Shown piece by piece: positions 27,632-35,352 of a stretch of DNA of 64,000 nt (its first letter is position 1; every line of letters starts with the position of its first letter). Under the pieces are notes generated by a model. The model saw nothing but the letters and a program-made list of their open reading frames with translations. It searched no databases and was not told the origin of the DNA. A program made the position numbers and the translations under genes. This DNA comes from Chryseobacterium lathyri (GTDB lineage Bacteria > Bacteroidota > Bacteroidia > Flavobacteriales > Weeksellaceae). Location of the stretch: the NCBI RefSeq assembly GCF_030812195.1, contig NZ_JAUSSF010000002.1, forward strand, positions 434,001 through 498,000. Direction: 5' to 3'.

Positions 27632-28903
27632 TTAATGAAACCTGAAATTGGCCTCAGGGAGTGTATTCTTTTTTAAGAATGCTTCGTATTCCGGAGAAAG
27701 TCTCGCCCGCCCGAATGTGTTTTCTCCGCTCATGCTTCCGAGACGCACTTTATCTTTCCCGAATTTTTTATTCATGGCATCCATTGCTCTCATAACGGGA
27801 AGATGCTGGTTTTGGGTATCTTCTTCAAAAAGGCTGATCAGCCTTTCATTCTCAGGAACAAAATCATTGACAATAACTCCTGCTCTTTTGTAATGATACC
27901 CTTCTCTGTAAATAGCCTCAAAAAGTTCGTTCACCACTCGTCCTATCAGGATAGAGGAATTGGTAGGGTTAGGAAGGATCTGCGTCATTGCATTTTTATA
28001 TTCGGGAAGGTCTTTTCTGAAACGATTGGTCTGGACAATAACGGTAACCATCCGGCAGCATGTATTTTGCTTACGGAGTTTTTCGGAGCAATACATCCCA
28101 AAAGTCTCTACACGTTCCCGGACTTCTTCTTTCTTGGTAAGCATTTCCATAAAGCTTCGGGTAACTGCAATTGACTTTTTAGGAGATGGGCTGTCTAATT
28201 CCAGCTGACGGATTCCTTTCAGCTCATTGATCATCCTTATACCATGGATCCCCATGATTTTCCTAACCCACATTTCGGGTTTCTGAAGGAGATCCCAGGC
28301 TTTATAAACCCCGCTGTCATTCATTTTTGCCGCAAGTTTCCGTCCTATTCCCCAGACATCACCTATATTGAGCCATTTTAGGGCCTTTGCAATTTTTTCG
28401 GGGGTATCGAGGGTATAAACTCCGTCAAATTGATCCGGAAATTCTTTTACAATCCTGTTGGCTACTTTACACAGCGTTTTAGTGGGGGCAATTCCTATGC
28501 TTACAGGAATATTTTCCTGTTTCCAGATTTCATTTTTGATCTTAAGGCAATAATCGCGGATATCTATATACTTAAAGCCTGAAAGTTCTAAAAACAGCTC
28601 ATCGATGCTATAAACTTCATATTCCAGGACATATGATTTTGAAATCTCAATAACGCGTTGACTTTTGTAGTTATAGAGCTCAAATTTTGCAGAGAAGCTT
28701 TTTACATCATGTTGTTTGAAAAGGTCTTTATATTTGAAGGCAGGAGCGGCCATGGGAATTCCGAGGTCTTTAGCTTCTTTACTTCTGGACACCACACATC
28801 CGTCATTGTTGGAAAGCACCACAACAGCTTTCCCCTCAAGAGACGGGTCCAGAGTTCTCTCGCAGGAAACAAAAAAGTTGTTGCAATCTACTAAAGCATA
28901 CAT
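27632..28903 (-). CDS. umuC: Y-family DNA polymerase UmuC, no UmuD partner beside it
   Basis: 423 residues, full UmuC length. The first catalytic motif is MYALVDCNNFFVSCER and the second is YSIDELFLELSG. The helix-hairpin-helix segment WLNIGDVWGIGRKLAAKM and the little-finger domain follow. UmuC copies damaged DNA as part of DNA polymerase V and normally needs the cleaved UmuD dimer. In many Bacteroidetes umuD lies directly upstream, but here there is only intergenic DNA. It is divergent from the operator-rich island that starts at 29.0 kb, and its own promoter lacks the island site. Confidence 0.94.
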   Translation of the reverse strand: MYALVDCNNFFVSCERTLDPSLEGKAVVVLSNNDGCVVSRSKEAKDLGIPMAAPAFKYKDLFKQHDVKSFSAKFELYNYKSQRVIEISKSYVLEYEVYSIDELFLELSGFKYIDIRDYCLKIKNEIWKQENIPVSIGIAPTKTLCKVANRIVKEFPDQFDGVYTLDTPEKIAKALKWLNIGDVWGIGRKLAAKMNDSGVYKAWDLLQKPEMWVRKIMGIHGIRMINELKGIRQLELDSPSPKKSIAVTRSFMEMLTKKEEVRERVETFGMYCSEKLRKQNTCCRMVTVIVQTNRFRKDLPEYKNAMTQILPNPTNSSILIGRVVNELFEAIYREGYHYKRAGVIVNDFVPENERLISLFEEDTQNQHLPVMRAMDAMNKKFGKDKVRLGSMSGENTFGRARLSPEYEAFLKKNTLPEANFRFH

Positions 28904-28927
28904 GACAGGGTACTGGTAATTTTAATG

Positions 28928-28935
28928 CAAAATTA
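28928..28935 (-). promoter_or_regulatory. -7 box of umuC
   Basis: Minus-strand TAATTTTG, 25 bp before the start codon. No TTG at the -33 distance and no copy of the island operator in this orientation. Confidence 0.5.
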
Positions 28936-29022
28936 CATTTTAAAAAATAATTATTTTGTTTTATCTTAAAATTAACATCATATTTAACGCACTGAATATG
29001 ATCTAGTTAATTCATTTCAAAT

Positions 29023-29057
29023 ACGTCAAGTTTTGTCGCATTAGCATTATAATTTGT
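29023..29057 (+). promoter_or_regulatory. Island operator copy 1 with a degenerate -7 box and no gene behind it
   Basis: CGTCAAGTTTTGTCG begins at 29024. At the position 26 bp downstream, where the other copies have TAnnTTTG, this one has TAATTTG, one base short. No open frame follows before copy 2, which suggests the remains of a lost unit or a regulatory site without its own gene. Confidence 0.6.
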
Positions 29058-29367
29058 ACGCCCTTAATTCAGCTGTTGTTAGATTATTTTAAGTGTTCTT
29101 TCCCAGATCGATCTGATATAAATGCTGACGGATGATCTCTTCATTAATGGATAATATCTTTATTGAATTCTGAAAAATACGGTCTCTGGTTTTCGAGCAT
29201 TTTCAACAAAATAATTTTGCATTGAACTTAAATTTAGTGGGTAGCAAAAACTCCTTGATCATTGAGTCTGTGAATTAAATTTTTGAAATACCATATATCG
29301 TTAGGGTATAAAGTTGAATGAAAATTTTTTATATTTAAAATACATTTTTATTTAATATTTTAATTAA
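29058..29367. other. Gene-free stretch between operator copies 1 and 2
   Basis: No continuous coding frame. On the minus strand two short adjacent frames (about 29095-29215) give protein-like sequence in pieces, which could be a decayed gene, but the evidence is weak. No terminator or insertion-sequence end is evident. Confidence 0.4.
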
Positions 29368-29368
29368 A

Positions 29369-29404
29369 CACGCCAAGTTCCGTCGCCTTTAACTTATACT
29401 TTTG
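29369..29404 (+). promoter_or_regulatory. Island operator-promoter copy 2 (M15 peptidase gene)
   Basis: CGCCAAGTTCCGTCG at 29371-29385, then TACTTTTG at 29397-29404, exactly 26 bp from site start to box start. The ATG is 26 bp after the box. Confidence 0.85.
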
Positions 29405-29430
29405 TTTCATAGAATAAATAATAATGAATC

Positions 29431-29931
29431 ATGGATAAAGTAACATCAGAACGAATCAATAAGCTTCACCCTTCTGTAAGGGATGAAGTAAAGCAGATCA
29501 TAAAAGAATGCGATGAAGCCCTTACCGGAAGAGCTAAAGTAAGAATTACCCAAGGCCTGAGATCTTTTGAAGAGCAGGAAAAACTGTACGCCATCGGAAG
29601 GGTTACGTCCGGGAAAAAAGTAACCAATGCCAAAGCCGGTCAGAGCATCCACAATTACGGACTTGCTGTTGACATCTGCTTGATGATCGACGGTAAAGTT
29701 GCAAGCTGGGACACCGTGAAAGATTGGGATAACGACAGAGTAGCAGACTGGTACGAATGTGTGAAAATTTTTGCAAGGCACGGCTGGGACTGGGGTGGAA
29801 ACTGGAAAACCTTCAAGGACCTTCCCCACTTCGAAAAAAAGAATATCAGGACTAAAAAAGGACTTGTAAAAACGAGCTGGCGAATATTATCCAAGATGCC
29901 AAAAGATAAGCAAAATTATATTCTGTTTTAA
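29431..29931 (+). CDS. M15-family peptidoglycan endopeptidase, phage-endolysin type
   Basis: 166 residues without a signal peptide. The M15 zinc site is complete: His74 and Asp81 in SIHNYGLAVD, and His133 in DLPHFE. Length and motif order match phage-type L-alanyl-D-glutamate peptidases such as the T5 endolysin better than secreted VanY carboxypeptidases. It would cut peptidoglycan stem peptides, but without a signal it must reach the wall by cell lysis or a helper. It follows operator copy 2 as a single-gene unit. No holin is visible next to it. Confidence 0.88.
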   Translation: MDKVTSERINKLHPSVRDEVKQIIKECDEALTGRAKVRITQGLRSFEEQEKLYAIGRVTSGKKVTNAKAGQSIHNYGLAVDICLMIDGKVASWDTVKDWDNDRVADWYECVKIFARHGWDWGGNWKTFKDLPHFEKKNIRTKKGLVKTSWRILSKMPKDKQNYILF

Positions 29932-29958
29932 CTCTCTATTATTTGAAAATAATTATAA

Positions 29959-29994
29959 TACGACAAGTTCTGTCGCTTCCCCGGCCTACCTTTG
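29959..29994 (+). promoter_or_regulatory. Island operator-promoter copy 3 (patatin gene)
   Basis: CGACAAGTTCTGTCG at 29961-29975, a perfect inverted repeat with 5-bp arms, then TACCTTTG at 29987-29994, again 26 bp. It begins about 30 bp after the stop of the M15 gene. Confidence 0.88.
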
Positions 29995-30017
29995 TTTTAT
30001 AAGAAAATGTTAGTTAA

Positions 30018-30084
30018 CTGAGATTTCAAATACTAAAACCAGCATCTGTTTTTAAAGGCAGAAAGTTGGTTTTAGTTGTCTCAG
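30018..30084 (+). ncRNA. Structured 5' leader of the patatin gene
   Basis: Three nested pairings: CTGAGA (30018-30023) with TCTCAG (30079-30084); ACTAAAACCAGC with GTTGGTTTTAGT at one mismatch; and inner TCTG with CAGA. Together they form a hairpin in the 120-nt leader, followed by a T-rich stretch. It could be an attenuator, a stability element or a ligand-sensing leader. I cannot match it to a known riboswitch. Confidence 0.5.
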
Positions 30085-30121
30085 GACCTTAATTTTTCTT
30101 TAAAAACCAACAAAACATCAC

Positions 30122-31159
30122 ATGAAAAAGACAACCATTCTTTCTTTGGACGGGGGCGGAATAAGAGGTATTATCACCTGTATTATTCTCCGCTACATAG
30201 AAGAGCAGCTTCAGTATCATGATAATCCGGGTGCCAAACTCGGTGACTATTTTGATCTGGTTGCGGGAAGCAGCACAGGAGGACTGATCGCTTCTATTAT
30301 TCTATGTCCCGATGAACACCGGAAGGCAAAATATTCTATCCAGAAAGGGCTAGAATTATATGCTGAAAAGGGAGGCGACATCTTTCAGGTTTCTTTTTGG
30401 GAAAAGCTGGTCAATCCGTTTGGCCTGCTTAATGAAAAAATTTCTCAGGATGCACTTGAAAAAAATCTGAATGACTTTTTTGGAACTTTAGAACTTAAAG
30501 AATTTATAAAACCATGTTTAATAACCAGTTATGATATTGAAAACAGAAGAGCAAAACTTTTTAATTCCTGGGAGGCTAATCTGAGTACGGATAACTTTTA
30601 TGTAAAAGATATCTGCAGGGCGACAGCAGCTGCTCCTACTTATTTCAGTCCGGTACAGATCAAATCGATGTACGGGCAGATCTTCAGCTTGATTGATGGT
30701 GGCATGTTTGCCAATAATCCTGCTCTTTGCGCTTATGCAGAAGCCAGAAAAATTCCTTTTGCAGAAGTATTGAAGAATCATCAGAAGGCCAATCATCCCG
30801 GTGTAAATGATATGATTATTGTTTCTATCGGAACCGGTATTGAGGCCAGGCCTTATTCTTTCAGAAAACTTCAAAAGTCAGGAAAAATAGGCTGGGTAAA
30901 TCCGATTATTGATATATTAATGTCCGCCAATGCTGAAACTGTAGATTATCAGCTTTGCCAGATGTTCCAGACTTTAGGCCAGCGAAACCAGAAAAATTAT
31001 TACCGCCTGAATCCTTCTCTAAAAAATGCATCTCCAGCTATGGATAATGTCAGAAGATCAAATATTGAAAATCTTATTCAGGCAGGGCTGAGCTATATTG
31101 ATGATAACAGGGAAGTTCTGAACCAGATTGTACAGAAGCTGATCAAAAATAAAATATAA
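30122..31159 (+). CDS. Patatin-like phospholipase
   Basis: 345 residues without a signal peptide. The patatin motifs are complete: the glycine-rich oxyanion loop DGGGIRG (10-16), the nucleophile Ser51 in GSSTG, and the catalytic Asp192 in DGG (IDGGMFANNP). These enzymes release fatty acids from membrane phospholipids. Related patatins act as membrane-damaging effectors in CBASS defence (CapV), but no cyclase gene is present here. It is placed under the same operator type as the M15 peptidase, so one unit attacks the wall and the next attacks the membrane. Confidence 0.92.
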   Translation: MKKTTILSLDGGGIRGIITCIILRYIEEQLQYHDNPGAKLGDYFDLVAGSSTGGLIASIILCPDEHRKAKYSIQKGLELYAEKGGDIFQVSFWEKLVNPFGLLNEKISQDALEKNLNDFFGTLELKEFIKPCLITSYDIENRRAKLFNSWEANLSTDNFYVKDICRATAAAPTYFSPVQIKSMYGQIFSLIDGGMFANNPALCAYAEARKIPFAEVLKNHQKANHPGVNDMIIVSIGTGIEARPYSFRKLQKSGKIGWVNPIIDILMSANAETVDYQLCQMFQTLGQRNQKNYYRLNPSLKNASPAMDNVRRSNIENLIQAGLSYIDDNREVLNQIVQKLIKNKI

Positions 31160-31230
31160 GCTATTTACCTTATAAAAGACCCATATAAGCTAAAGAGCTA
31201 ATATTTAAAAAATGTAAAAAGTTTTTAAAA

Positions 31231-31266
31231 CACGTCAAGTTTTGTCGTCTTCTCCCACTACTTTTG
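31231..31266 (+). promoter_or_regulatory. Island operator-promoter copy 4 (small acidic protein gene)
   Basis: CGTCAAGTTTTGTCG at 31233-31247, then TACTTTTG at 31259-31266, with 26-bp spacing. Confidence 0.88.
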
Positions 31267-31313
31267 GAGTATAAACAAAGACATAAAAAAAACAATCATA
31301 AAATTTTAAAAAG

Positions 31314-31352
31314 CCTTTGAATTCAACATTTATCGATGCTGGACAGCCAGAA
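31314..31352 (+). repeat. Duplicated leader segment, unit 1
   Basis: Shares CCTTTGAAT and ATGCTGGACAGCCAGAA with unit 2 at 31660-31699. Each lies about 80 nt after its own operator-promoter. The core contains the small hairpin CTGG-ACAG-CCAG and could also encode the peptide start MLDSQ. Confidence 0.7.
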
Positions 31353-31391
31353 ATATGCTCACAACATAACCTCAACCTTAAAACACAAAAC

Positions 31392-31562
31392 ATGCAAACA
31401 CCAGATCACAATCCAGACACCCTTTTCGATACAGATCTCTATACTATTGAATGGAGCGACATCGAGCATGCTGAGATGGACTATGAAAACTATCTCAATG
31501 ACATTGAAAGCTTTTTCAGGGAAGACTTTGAAGATGCTATTCCTGAAGAAAATATATACTAA
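31392..31562 (+). CDS. 56-residue highly acidic protein
   Basis: Starts at the ATG at 31392, which has an A-rich upstream stretch as is usual here. By my count 18 of 56 residues are Asp or Glu and only one is Arg, with many aromatics (for example YENYLNDIESFFREDFED). No signal peptide. Small acidic proteins of this kind often mimic DNA or bind a basic partner, for example phage anti-restriction proteins or antirepressors; nothing here decides between these. An overlapping 76-codon frame from 31336 (beginning MLDSQKY) is the alternative. The gene has its own operator-promoter, copy 4. Confidence 0.55.
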   Translation: MQTPDHNPDTLFDTDLYTIEWSDIEHAEMDYENYLNDIESFFREDFEDAIPEENIY

Positions 31563-31573
31563 ATAATTTCTAA

Positions 31574-31609
31574 CACGACAAGTTCTGACGCTGTCCGGAA
31601 TTATCTTTG
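31574..31609 (+). promoter_or_regulatory. Island operator-promoter copy 5 (long operon)
   Basis: CGACAAGTTCTGACG at 31576-31590, then TATCTTTG at 31602-31609, with 26-bp spacing. A 240-nt leader precedes the first gene of the operon. Confidence 0.85.
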
Positions 31610-31659
31610 AAACACCATATCAAGACACCTGTACAGTACCCTATAATCATTCAAATACA

Positions 31660-31699
31660 CCTTTGAATCTATCATTCACAAAATGCTGGACAGCCAGAA
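31660..31699 (+). repeat. Duplicated leader segment, unit 2
   Basis: Second copy of the segment at 31314-31352. Here the ATG of the core begins an 8-codon frame, MLDSQNYV then stop, in the leader of the long operon. Together with the two operator copies this shows a tandem duplication of promoter plus leader. Confidence 0.7.
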
Positions 31700-31856
31700 C
31701 TATGTCTAAAAATCTATAAAAAATATGAAAACATAATAATAAAGTGGAAACTGTCAATAACCACTAAAAAATTAAGACTAAAAATCCTGAAGAGATTCTA
31801 CTAAAAGGCTCTTCCAATCAACCTATTAATTAATCAACAAAATCACACAATTTATT

Positions 31857-32489
31857 ATGAAGACAAAAGAAGAATTAAGGCTTTTATTTGAAAACGGAGA
31901 CAAGCCGGTACAGGAAGACTTCTGGGCTTTGCTGGACTCTTACTGGCATAAGGACGAAAAAATCATTCAAGATTCTATTGAAAGTATTGAAAAGGTGGTT
32001 CCATTTTTTGCCGAAGCCGGATTACTTGGCTCAGCAGTAGCAGTTACTATTCCTGCCGATACAAAAAAAATCCTTCCATCAGCCTTTGTTTATACAGGAA
32101 TGTCATACCAAATCATAAAAGTACTTTTCAATGAAGGACTTGAAGAAATAGGAGAATCTGCATTTTTAGGGCAAAATATTAAAAGCATCAGAACTCCATT
32201 AACATTAAAAACCATTAAGGATCAAGCCTTTACTAGCCAAGGAAATATTATTAATGGTCCAGATTCCTTAGAAGAAATTATTCTCAATGATGGCTTAACT
32301 ACTATTGGAGCTGCTGCATTTAACTGCCCCAGAGCAACCATTATTTCAGACTTATACATTCCCAGCACAGTAACATCTGTCGGGCAAAATGCATTTGCCA
32401 TTCCTTCGCTAAAAACAGTTTCAGCTCCGTCTGGTCTAGATCTAAGTAATGCAGGAATTCCATCAACAGCAACAATCACTTATAGATAA
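31857..32489 (+). CDS. Leucine-rich repeat (BspA-type) protein with shared N-terminal module, copy A
   Basis: 210 residues, no signal peptide. Residues 1-37 form a module (MKTKEELRLLFENGDKPVQE, then an FW..LDSYWHKDEKI pattern) repeated in the next two genes. Residues 60-205 contain BspA-type LRR_5 repeats such as EEIGESAFLGQNIKSIRTP and TIKDQAF. In BspA-like proteins this fold binds host or surface ligands. The repeated N-terminus resembles the start of Bacteroidetes phage or tail-fibre-like proteins, so I read it as a docking module with a binding arm. First gene of the operon after operator copy 5. Confidence 0.75.
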   Translation: MKTKEELRLLFENGDKPVQEDFWALLDSYWHKDEKIIQDSIESIEKVVPFFAEAGLLGSAVAVTIPADTKKILPSAFVYTGMSYQIIKVLFNEGLEEIGESAFLGQNIKSIRTPLTLKTIKDQAFTSQGNIINGPDSLEEIILNDGLTTIGAAAFNCPRATIISDLYIPSTVTSVGQNAFAIPSLKTVSAPSGLDLSNAGIPSTATITYR

Positions 32490-32495
32490 AATATC

Positions 32496-33137
32496 ATGAA
32501 AACAAAAGAAGAACTAAGGTCCCTATTCGAAAACGGAGACAAGCCGGTACAGGAAGATTTCTGGGCTTTGCTGGACTCTTACTGGCATAAGGACGAAAAA
32601 ATAGACATGACTAAGATCGCAGGTCTGGAAAACGGGCTGCCACGCTGGAATGATTTTCATGCGGAGATAGATGAAAACGGAAATGCCACATTAGCACCTC
32701 TCCGGGTCATGAGTATATTTATAAAGCAAGGTACTTTGCACATTCCTGCACAATTTGCGATAGCAAGCGGAATATCAAATTTATTTCTTGTCGACAGTGT
32801 TATAACTATCGGCGTGGAGGCTTTCAGCAGTAATCAACTAAAATCCTTAACCATTCCAGAAAGTGTTACCACAATCAATGACCGTGCTTTTTCATCTAAT
32901 CTACTGGAAACAATAACAATTCCAGCGAATGTAAAAGAAATTAAAGAGTATGCTTTTGCCTACAACAAGCTTAGCTCAATATACATTGTGGCCGGGGTTT
33001 CAAAGATCGGACCTAATGCCTTCAATTATAATCCGGGTGTAAACACGGTCATACTTGACAGCAATACACAGTACTACTCTAATTCATTTGATCCTAATAC
33101 GAGGGTCATTGGTGGAACTCTTATCAGCGAATCTTAA
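32496..33137 (+). CDS. Leucine-rich repeat (BspA-type) protein with shared N-terminal module, copy B
   Basis: 213 residues, no signal peptide, 6 bp after copy A. The first 36 codons are almost identical to copy A even at DNA level, while the remainder differs. Residues 75-190 hold LRR_5 repeats (ITIGVEAFSSNQLKSLTIPE, TTINDRAFSSN, KEIKEYAFAYNKL). This pattern of a constant start and variable binding part is what one expects of interchangeable receptor-binding proteins. Confidence 0.75.
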   Translation: MKTKEELRSLFENGDKPVQEDFWALLDSYWHKDEKIDMTKIAGLENGLPRWNDFHAEIDENGNATLAPLRVMSIFIKQGTLHIPAQFAIASGISNLFLVDSVITIGVEAFSSNQLKSLTIPESVTTINDRAFSSNLLETITIPANVKEIKEYAFAYNKLSSIYIVAGVSKIGPNAFNYNPGVNTVILDSNTQYYSNSFDPNTRVIGGTLISES

Positions 33138-33149
33138 ATACATCAACAA

Positions 33150-35330
33150 ATGAAAACAAAACAAGAACTAAAACAATATTTCGAGAACGGGGATATTCCT
33201 ATCCAGGAACAGTTCTGGGAATGGCAGGAATCTTACTGGCATAAGGATGAGAAAATTCCGACAGATAGATTAGAATATGATTTTTCTCAAAAGGCAGATG
33301 CAGATGCTTCCAATATAAGCCCGCAAAATGCCCAGCTTTGGAAAGATAAAATAGAAACTCAAACATCAATTCAGAATCCGGAATTGAATGGAAATATTTT
33401 AACGGTATTTTATACAGGAGAAAATAGTATTCAACAAAGTAAAACGGTAGATCTGAGCAGCCTGATAACCAATAATATCCGTATTGAGCATGCAGAATAC
33501 GATGCTTCTCAAAATATCATTACAATTACTCAGAGTGACGGATCTTCGTTTCCTATCAATCTTTCAGAATTTAGTATTGTTCCAACTACAAATGTAGACG
33601 GAAGTGTTTCTCTGGTCCAGGAAGGTACCGAAAAAGTAAAAATACATAAAGTTGCCGTTTCCGGAAGTTACAACGATTTAGCAGATAAACCGTCTTTTAC
33701 AAATACTGATACCTTACAGAATGTTGTTGATCGCAGCAATACAACAACAAAACCGCTTGTATTCAATGCTGATCAGGGAAGAGCAGGTGAATTGGGCTTT
33801 AACAAAAATACATATTCACATTATTGGGGGAATATCAACGATGCCCATACAGGAGCCTACGGTTTAGGGATTGGCTATAATACATTATCAAAATTAACCA
33901 CAGGTTCAAATAATGTCGCACTTGGTTCTTATGCTTTAAACGAAGTAACCATAGGAAGATGGAATACAGCAACTGGTATTTCAAGTGGAGCCAAACTTAC
34001 AACTGGAAATTTCAATGCCTTTTTTGGAACTCAGGCAGGAACCGAAACAACAACCGGAACCGGAAATACTTATATTGGAGATGAGGCAGGAAATAAAAAT
34101 ATAACAGGAACTAATAATACCGCTCTTGGTATTGGAGCAGCTTACTCTTTAACGAATGGAGTTCAAAACACTTTTTTAGGTGCTTTTTCCGGAACAAACC
34201 ATGGAAAAGTAACCGGCTCCGGAGCATGGGGATATAATACGTTTGTAGGTTATAATGCAGCATCAACTACTCATGCAATGGGAGTTTGGGGCGATAATAA
34301 TGTCGTGATTGGGTGTAATGCTCCATTGGGAGGTTCTACATCGAATAAGCTGGTTATTGACTCTTATACGACGCCTCAAAGGCATGACATGGTAACACCT
34401 TTCATCTATGGTGATTTCGCTGCAAGAATTTTGAATTTTGATGCTGTAATTACAGCTAGAAGAACACCTCTGGCCGATAATACGTATTCGAAAGTAGCGG
34501 TAATGAACGCCAATAACACTATTGGTTATAAAAACCTTTCCGATTTCCAGAATTACCTTCCAATTTCAGGAACAGAAGTAAATAAACCCGTTTCAGGACA
34601 CATCCAGTTTGAGCACGCTAACGGAGAGGAGTATGAAACCCTTCTTTATAAAACAAATACTATCGATGGAAATCAAAACCAGGTAGGTTTTTTCCCAAGT
34701 GGTGTGATGATTACTTCAAGCAGTTTGGATTATGCCTTACAATCAAAAGTAGATGTCAGCAAAGAATATGGTGTCCTGGCGGCAGCTTATGGTGCAAAGA
34801 TGTCTTTAAGTACAACAGGAGCTTCTTTAATGAATTTTTCCGGTCCTGAAGGAAAAGGAATTCTTGTTGGGAACAATCCTGATGAGCCGGTTTTAGTGGA
34901 ACATCAGGCAACAGCTCCCAGAGGTTTAAGCTCTAAAACTTATTTTGGAGACAATGCTCAAAAAAATGATTACATCCAGAAACAATATGCAGACAAGCAG
35001 CATTCTTATACCATCAAAGAAGAATTAACAGGCGGAACATGGATCAATAGTAAGCCGGTTTACAAAAAAACCTTGTTTGTAGACCAGGTCCCGAGAACCG
35101 GCGAGATAGATATCACAGCTGAATTCCCTGATATTGAAACCATTGTCTCAAATCAGATGTTTACAGAATGGTATGCTCTGGATGCTGTATTCGCAGGTAA
35201 CCAATGGAGAACAAAAGCCTATATCACTGTAGAAAGAGGAATGGTTAGAATTGAACTGACAGGTGATCCGGACTATGATTTTTCTGTCATTGACTCATTT
35301 ACCCTGACCCTCGAATACACAAAAAAATAA
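33150..35330 (+). CDS. Phage tail-fibre-like protein with shared N-terminal module
   Basis: 726 residues, no signal peptide. Residues 1-36 are a diverged copy of the module of the two preceding genes (MKTKQELKQYFENGDIPIQE then FWEWQESYWHKDEKI). The middle has the fibre-like string VSGSYNDLADKPSF (about 170-185) and then Gly/Asn/Thr repeats (GSNNVALGSYAL, GNFNAFFGTQAG, GTGNTYIGDEAG, GTNNTALGIGAA), similar to trimeric fibre or YadA-head repeats. The C-terminal part (GGTWINSKPVYKKT) recalls phage fibre tips. Probably a trimeric receptor-binding fibre. Confidence 0.75.
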   Translation: MKTKQELKQYFENGDIPIQEQFWEWQESYWHKDEKIPTDRLEYDFSQKADADASNISPQNAQLWKDKIETQTSIQNPELNGNILTVFYTGENSIQQSKTVDLSSLITNNIRIEHAEYDASQNIITITQSDGSSFPINLSEFSIVPTTNVDGSVSLVQEGTEKVKIHKVAVSGSYNDLADKPSFTNTDTLQNVVDRSNTTTKPLVFNADQGRAGELGFNKNTYSHYWGNINDAHTGAYGLGIGYNTLSKLTTGSNNVALGSYALNEVTIGRWNTATGISSGAKLTTGNFNAFFGTQAGTETTTGTGNTYIGDEAGNKNITGTNNTALGIGAAYSLTNGVQNTFLGAFSGTNHGKVTGSGAWGYNTFVGYNAASTTHAMGVWGDNNVVIGCNAPLGGSTSNKLVIDSYTTPQRHDMVTPFIYGDFAARILNFDAVITARRTPLADNTYSKVAVMNANNTIGYKNLSDFQNYLPISGTEVNKPVSGHIQFEHANGEEYETLLYKTNTIDGNQNQVGFFPSGVMITSSSLDYALQSKVDVSKEYGVLAAAYGAKMSLSTTGASLMNFSGPEGKGILVGNNPDEPVLVEHQATAPRGLSSKTYFGDNAQKNDYIQKQYADKQHSYTIKEELTGGTWINSKPVYKKTLFVDQVPRTGEIDITAEFPDIETIVSNQMFTEWYALDAVFAGNQWRTKAYITVERGMVRIELTGDPDYDFSVIDSFTLTLEYTKK

Positions 35331-35352
35331 ATCATTAAAACAAAATATTAAA

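Noticed and set aside
29090..29220. Decayed gene on the minus strand
   Set aside because: Two short adjacent frames look protein-like, but they are too short to assign to a family, so no pseudogene is called.
30122..31159. CBASS defence operon based on the patatin
   Set aside because: No cGAS/DncV-like cyclase, Cap2/Cap3 or HORMA/TRIP13 gene is present, and the patatin is a single-gene unit.
31336..31566. 76-residue basic frame beginning MLDSQKY
   Set aside because: It overlaps the acidic frame and is rich in Thr, Ser, Lys and Met like an off-frame translation. It is kept only as an alternative because its start is repeated in the next leader.
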